DNA of 61,887 nt from Prochlorococcus sp. AG-347-J14 (lineage in GTDB: Bacteria > Cyanobacteriota > Cyanobacteriia > PCC-6307 > Cyanobiaceae). A model generated the notes under the pieces. That model worked only from the letters and a program-made list of their open reading frames with translations, was not told where the DNA came from and did not search any database. The stretch spans positions 1 to 61,887 of the forward strand of contig QCBU01000010.1 in NCBI GenBank assembly GCA_003281505.1, written 5' to 3'. Position numbers and translations under genes: made by a program. Positions 61,645 through 61,887 of this stretch are shown here, one piece after another. Numbering within the stretch: the first letter of the stretch is position 1; each line of letters opens with the position of its first letter.

Positions 61645-61887
61645 ATGGCATTCTTTTTCTCGAATAATTGGTTAAATACAATAAATGATCCTGAAATGCC
61701 TAATCTTGCATCTGAACTAATAAGCTCTGGGATAATTTTGAAAGCCAAATTGTTTTTCTCTTCGGTTACACTTCTTGTAATACTTTTATTTTCTTTAAAA
61801 TCCAAAAATATCCTTCTTTATCTTCAAATTTTAGTTTTAATTGGACAATCTTTTTTAATGTCGCCAATTAGAAAATTAGCTGATACT
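61645..61887 (+). CDS. partial membrane protein (end lies outside window)
   Basis: Open frame running off the window edge, at least 81 residues, with hydrophobic helices at about residues 38-50 and 56-70. The same frame is open upstream of the first ATG (61645) for about 25 codons and already looks like a membrane helix (FLWIFTTLTLFGISMAFFF), so the true start may have been lost. No ribosome binding site is visible. No family recognised. Confidence 0.5.
   Translation, partial: MAFFFSNNWLNTINDPEMPNLASELISSGIILKAKLFFSSVTLLVILLFSLKSKNILLYLQILVLIGQSFLMSPIRKLADT

Noticed and set aside
1..61887. CRISPR arrays, transposases, prophage structural genes
   Set aside because: No spaced repeat array, no recognisable transposase or integrase gene and no phage structural genes were seen anywhere in the window.

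Overview
The window reads as a high-light-type Prochlorococcus genome fragment (marine picocyanobacterium). I base this on the very low G+C, five high-light-inducible (Hli) genes, the psbD-psbC, ycf4, ycf39 and petM photosynthesis genes, a split pntA/pntB, NTRC-type thioredoxin reductase, and many short picocyanobacterial proteins (DUF1651, DUF2839, DUF3303, DUF3721, DUF3764). All identifications come from reading the sequence; no database search was run.

Layout. 1-3,000: a partial exported protein, an hli gene, a rluF-like pseudouridine synthase and a YedK/HMCES-like gene. 3,100-21,100: an accessory-looking zone made almost only of tiny genes (many 30-100 aa, several too short for ordinary ORF calling), with scattered paralogue pairs, a tightly coupled micro-operon (6037-7008), a candidate structured RNA (4690-4840), a frameshifted gene (10880-11180) and an hli cluster (18342-19588). 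It is interrupted by a sodium:solute symporter, selO, a cupin and a glutamine-amidotransferase-like gene. 21,100-29,200: core genes ychF, an HlyD-type adaptor, polA, cysS and dxr. 29,245-34,433: a four-gene minus-strand block (DUF1028, M20 carbamoylase-like hydrolase, asparagine-synthase-like amidotransferase, carbamoyltransferase with altered amino-acid-binding motifs) sitting between dxr and a ferredoxin gene; this is the best candidate for an undescribed pathway. 34,700-51,200: core metabolism and photosynthesis (pntAB, NTRC, infA, ycf39, petM, ilvH, a cyclophilin lipoprotein, ycf4, psbDC, maf, cobQ, ferredoxin).

51,200-57,250: an outer-membrane beta-barrel gene, a Yfr2-family small RNA, a rhomboid protease, a CP12-tail-like mini-protein, then a 1.7 kb cassette next to tRNA-Ser(CGA). 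The cassette carries two small related genes and a lone HsdR_N-type nuclease-domain gene. A perfect 32-bp direct repeat flanks it, an 11-bp copy of the tRNA 3' end lies on its far side, and a decayed copy of its first gene lies just outside; it looks like a small tRNA-targeting mobile or defence element. 57,300-60,900: iron and outer-membrane genes (FutA-like iron-binding protein, PKHD dioxygenase, porin with a leader hairpin). At 60,933-61,887 a glyQ gene lacks its N-terminal part and meets, head to head, a membrane-protein gene that also looks truncated, so the junction near 61,572-61,600 is a rearrangement or an assembly chimera.

Other points: the cyclophilin gene appears to start at AUA because its start overlaps the ycf4 stop; psbC is best started at a GTG inside psbD; several neighbouring genes share ATGA or TAATG overlaps, suggesting translational coupling.
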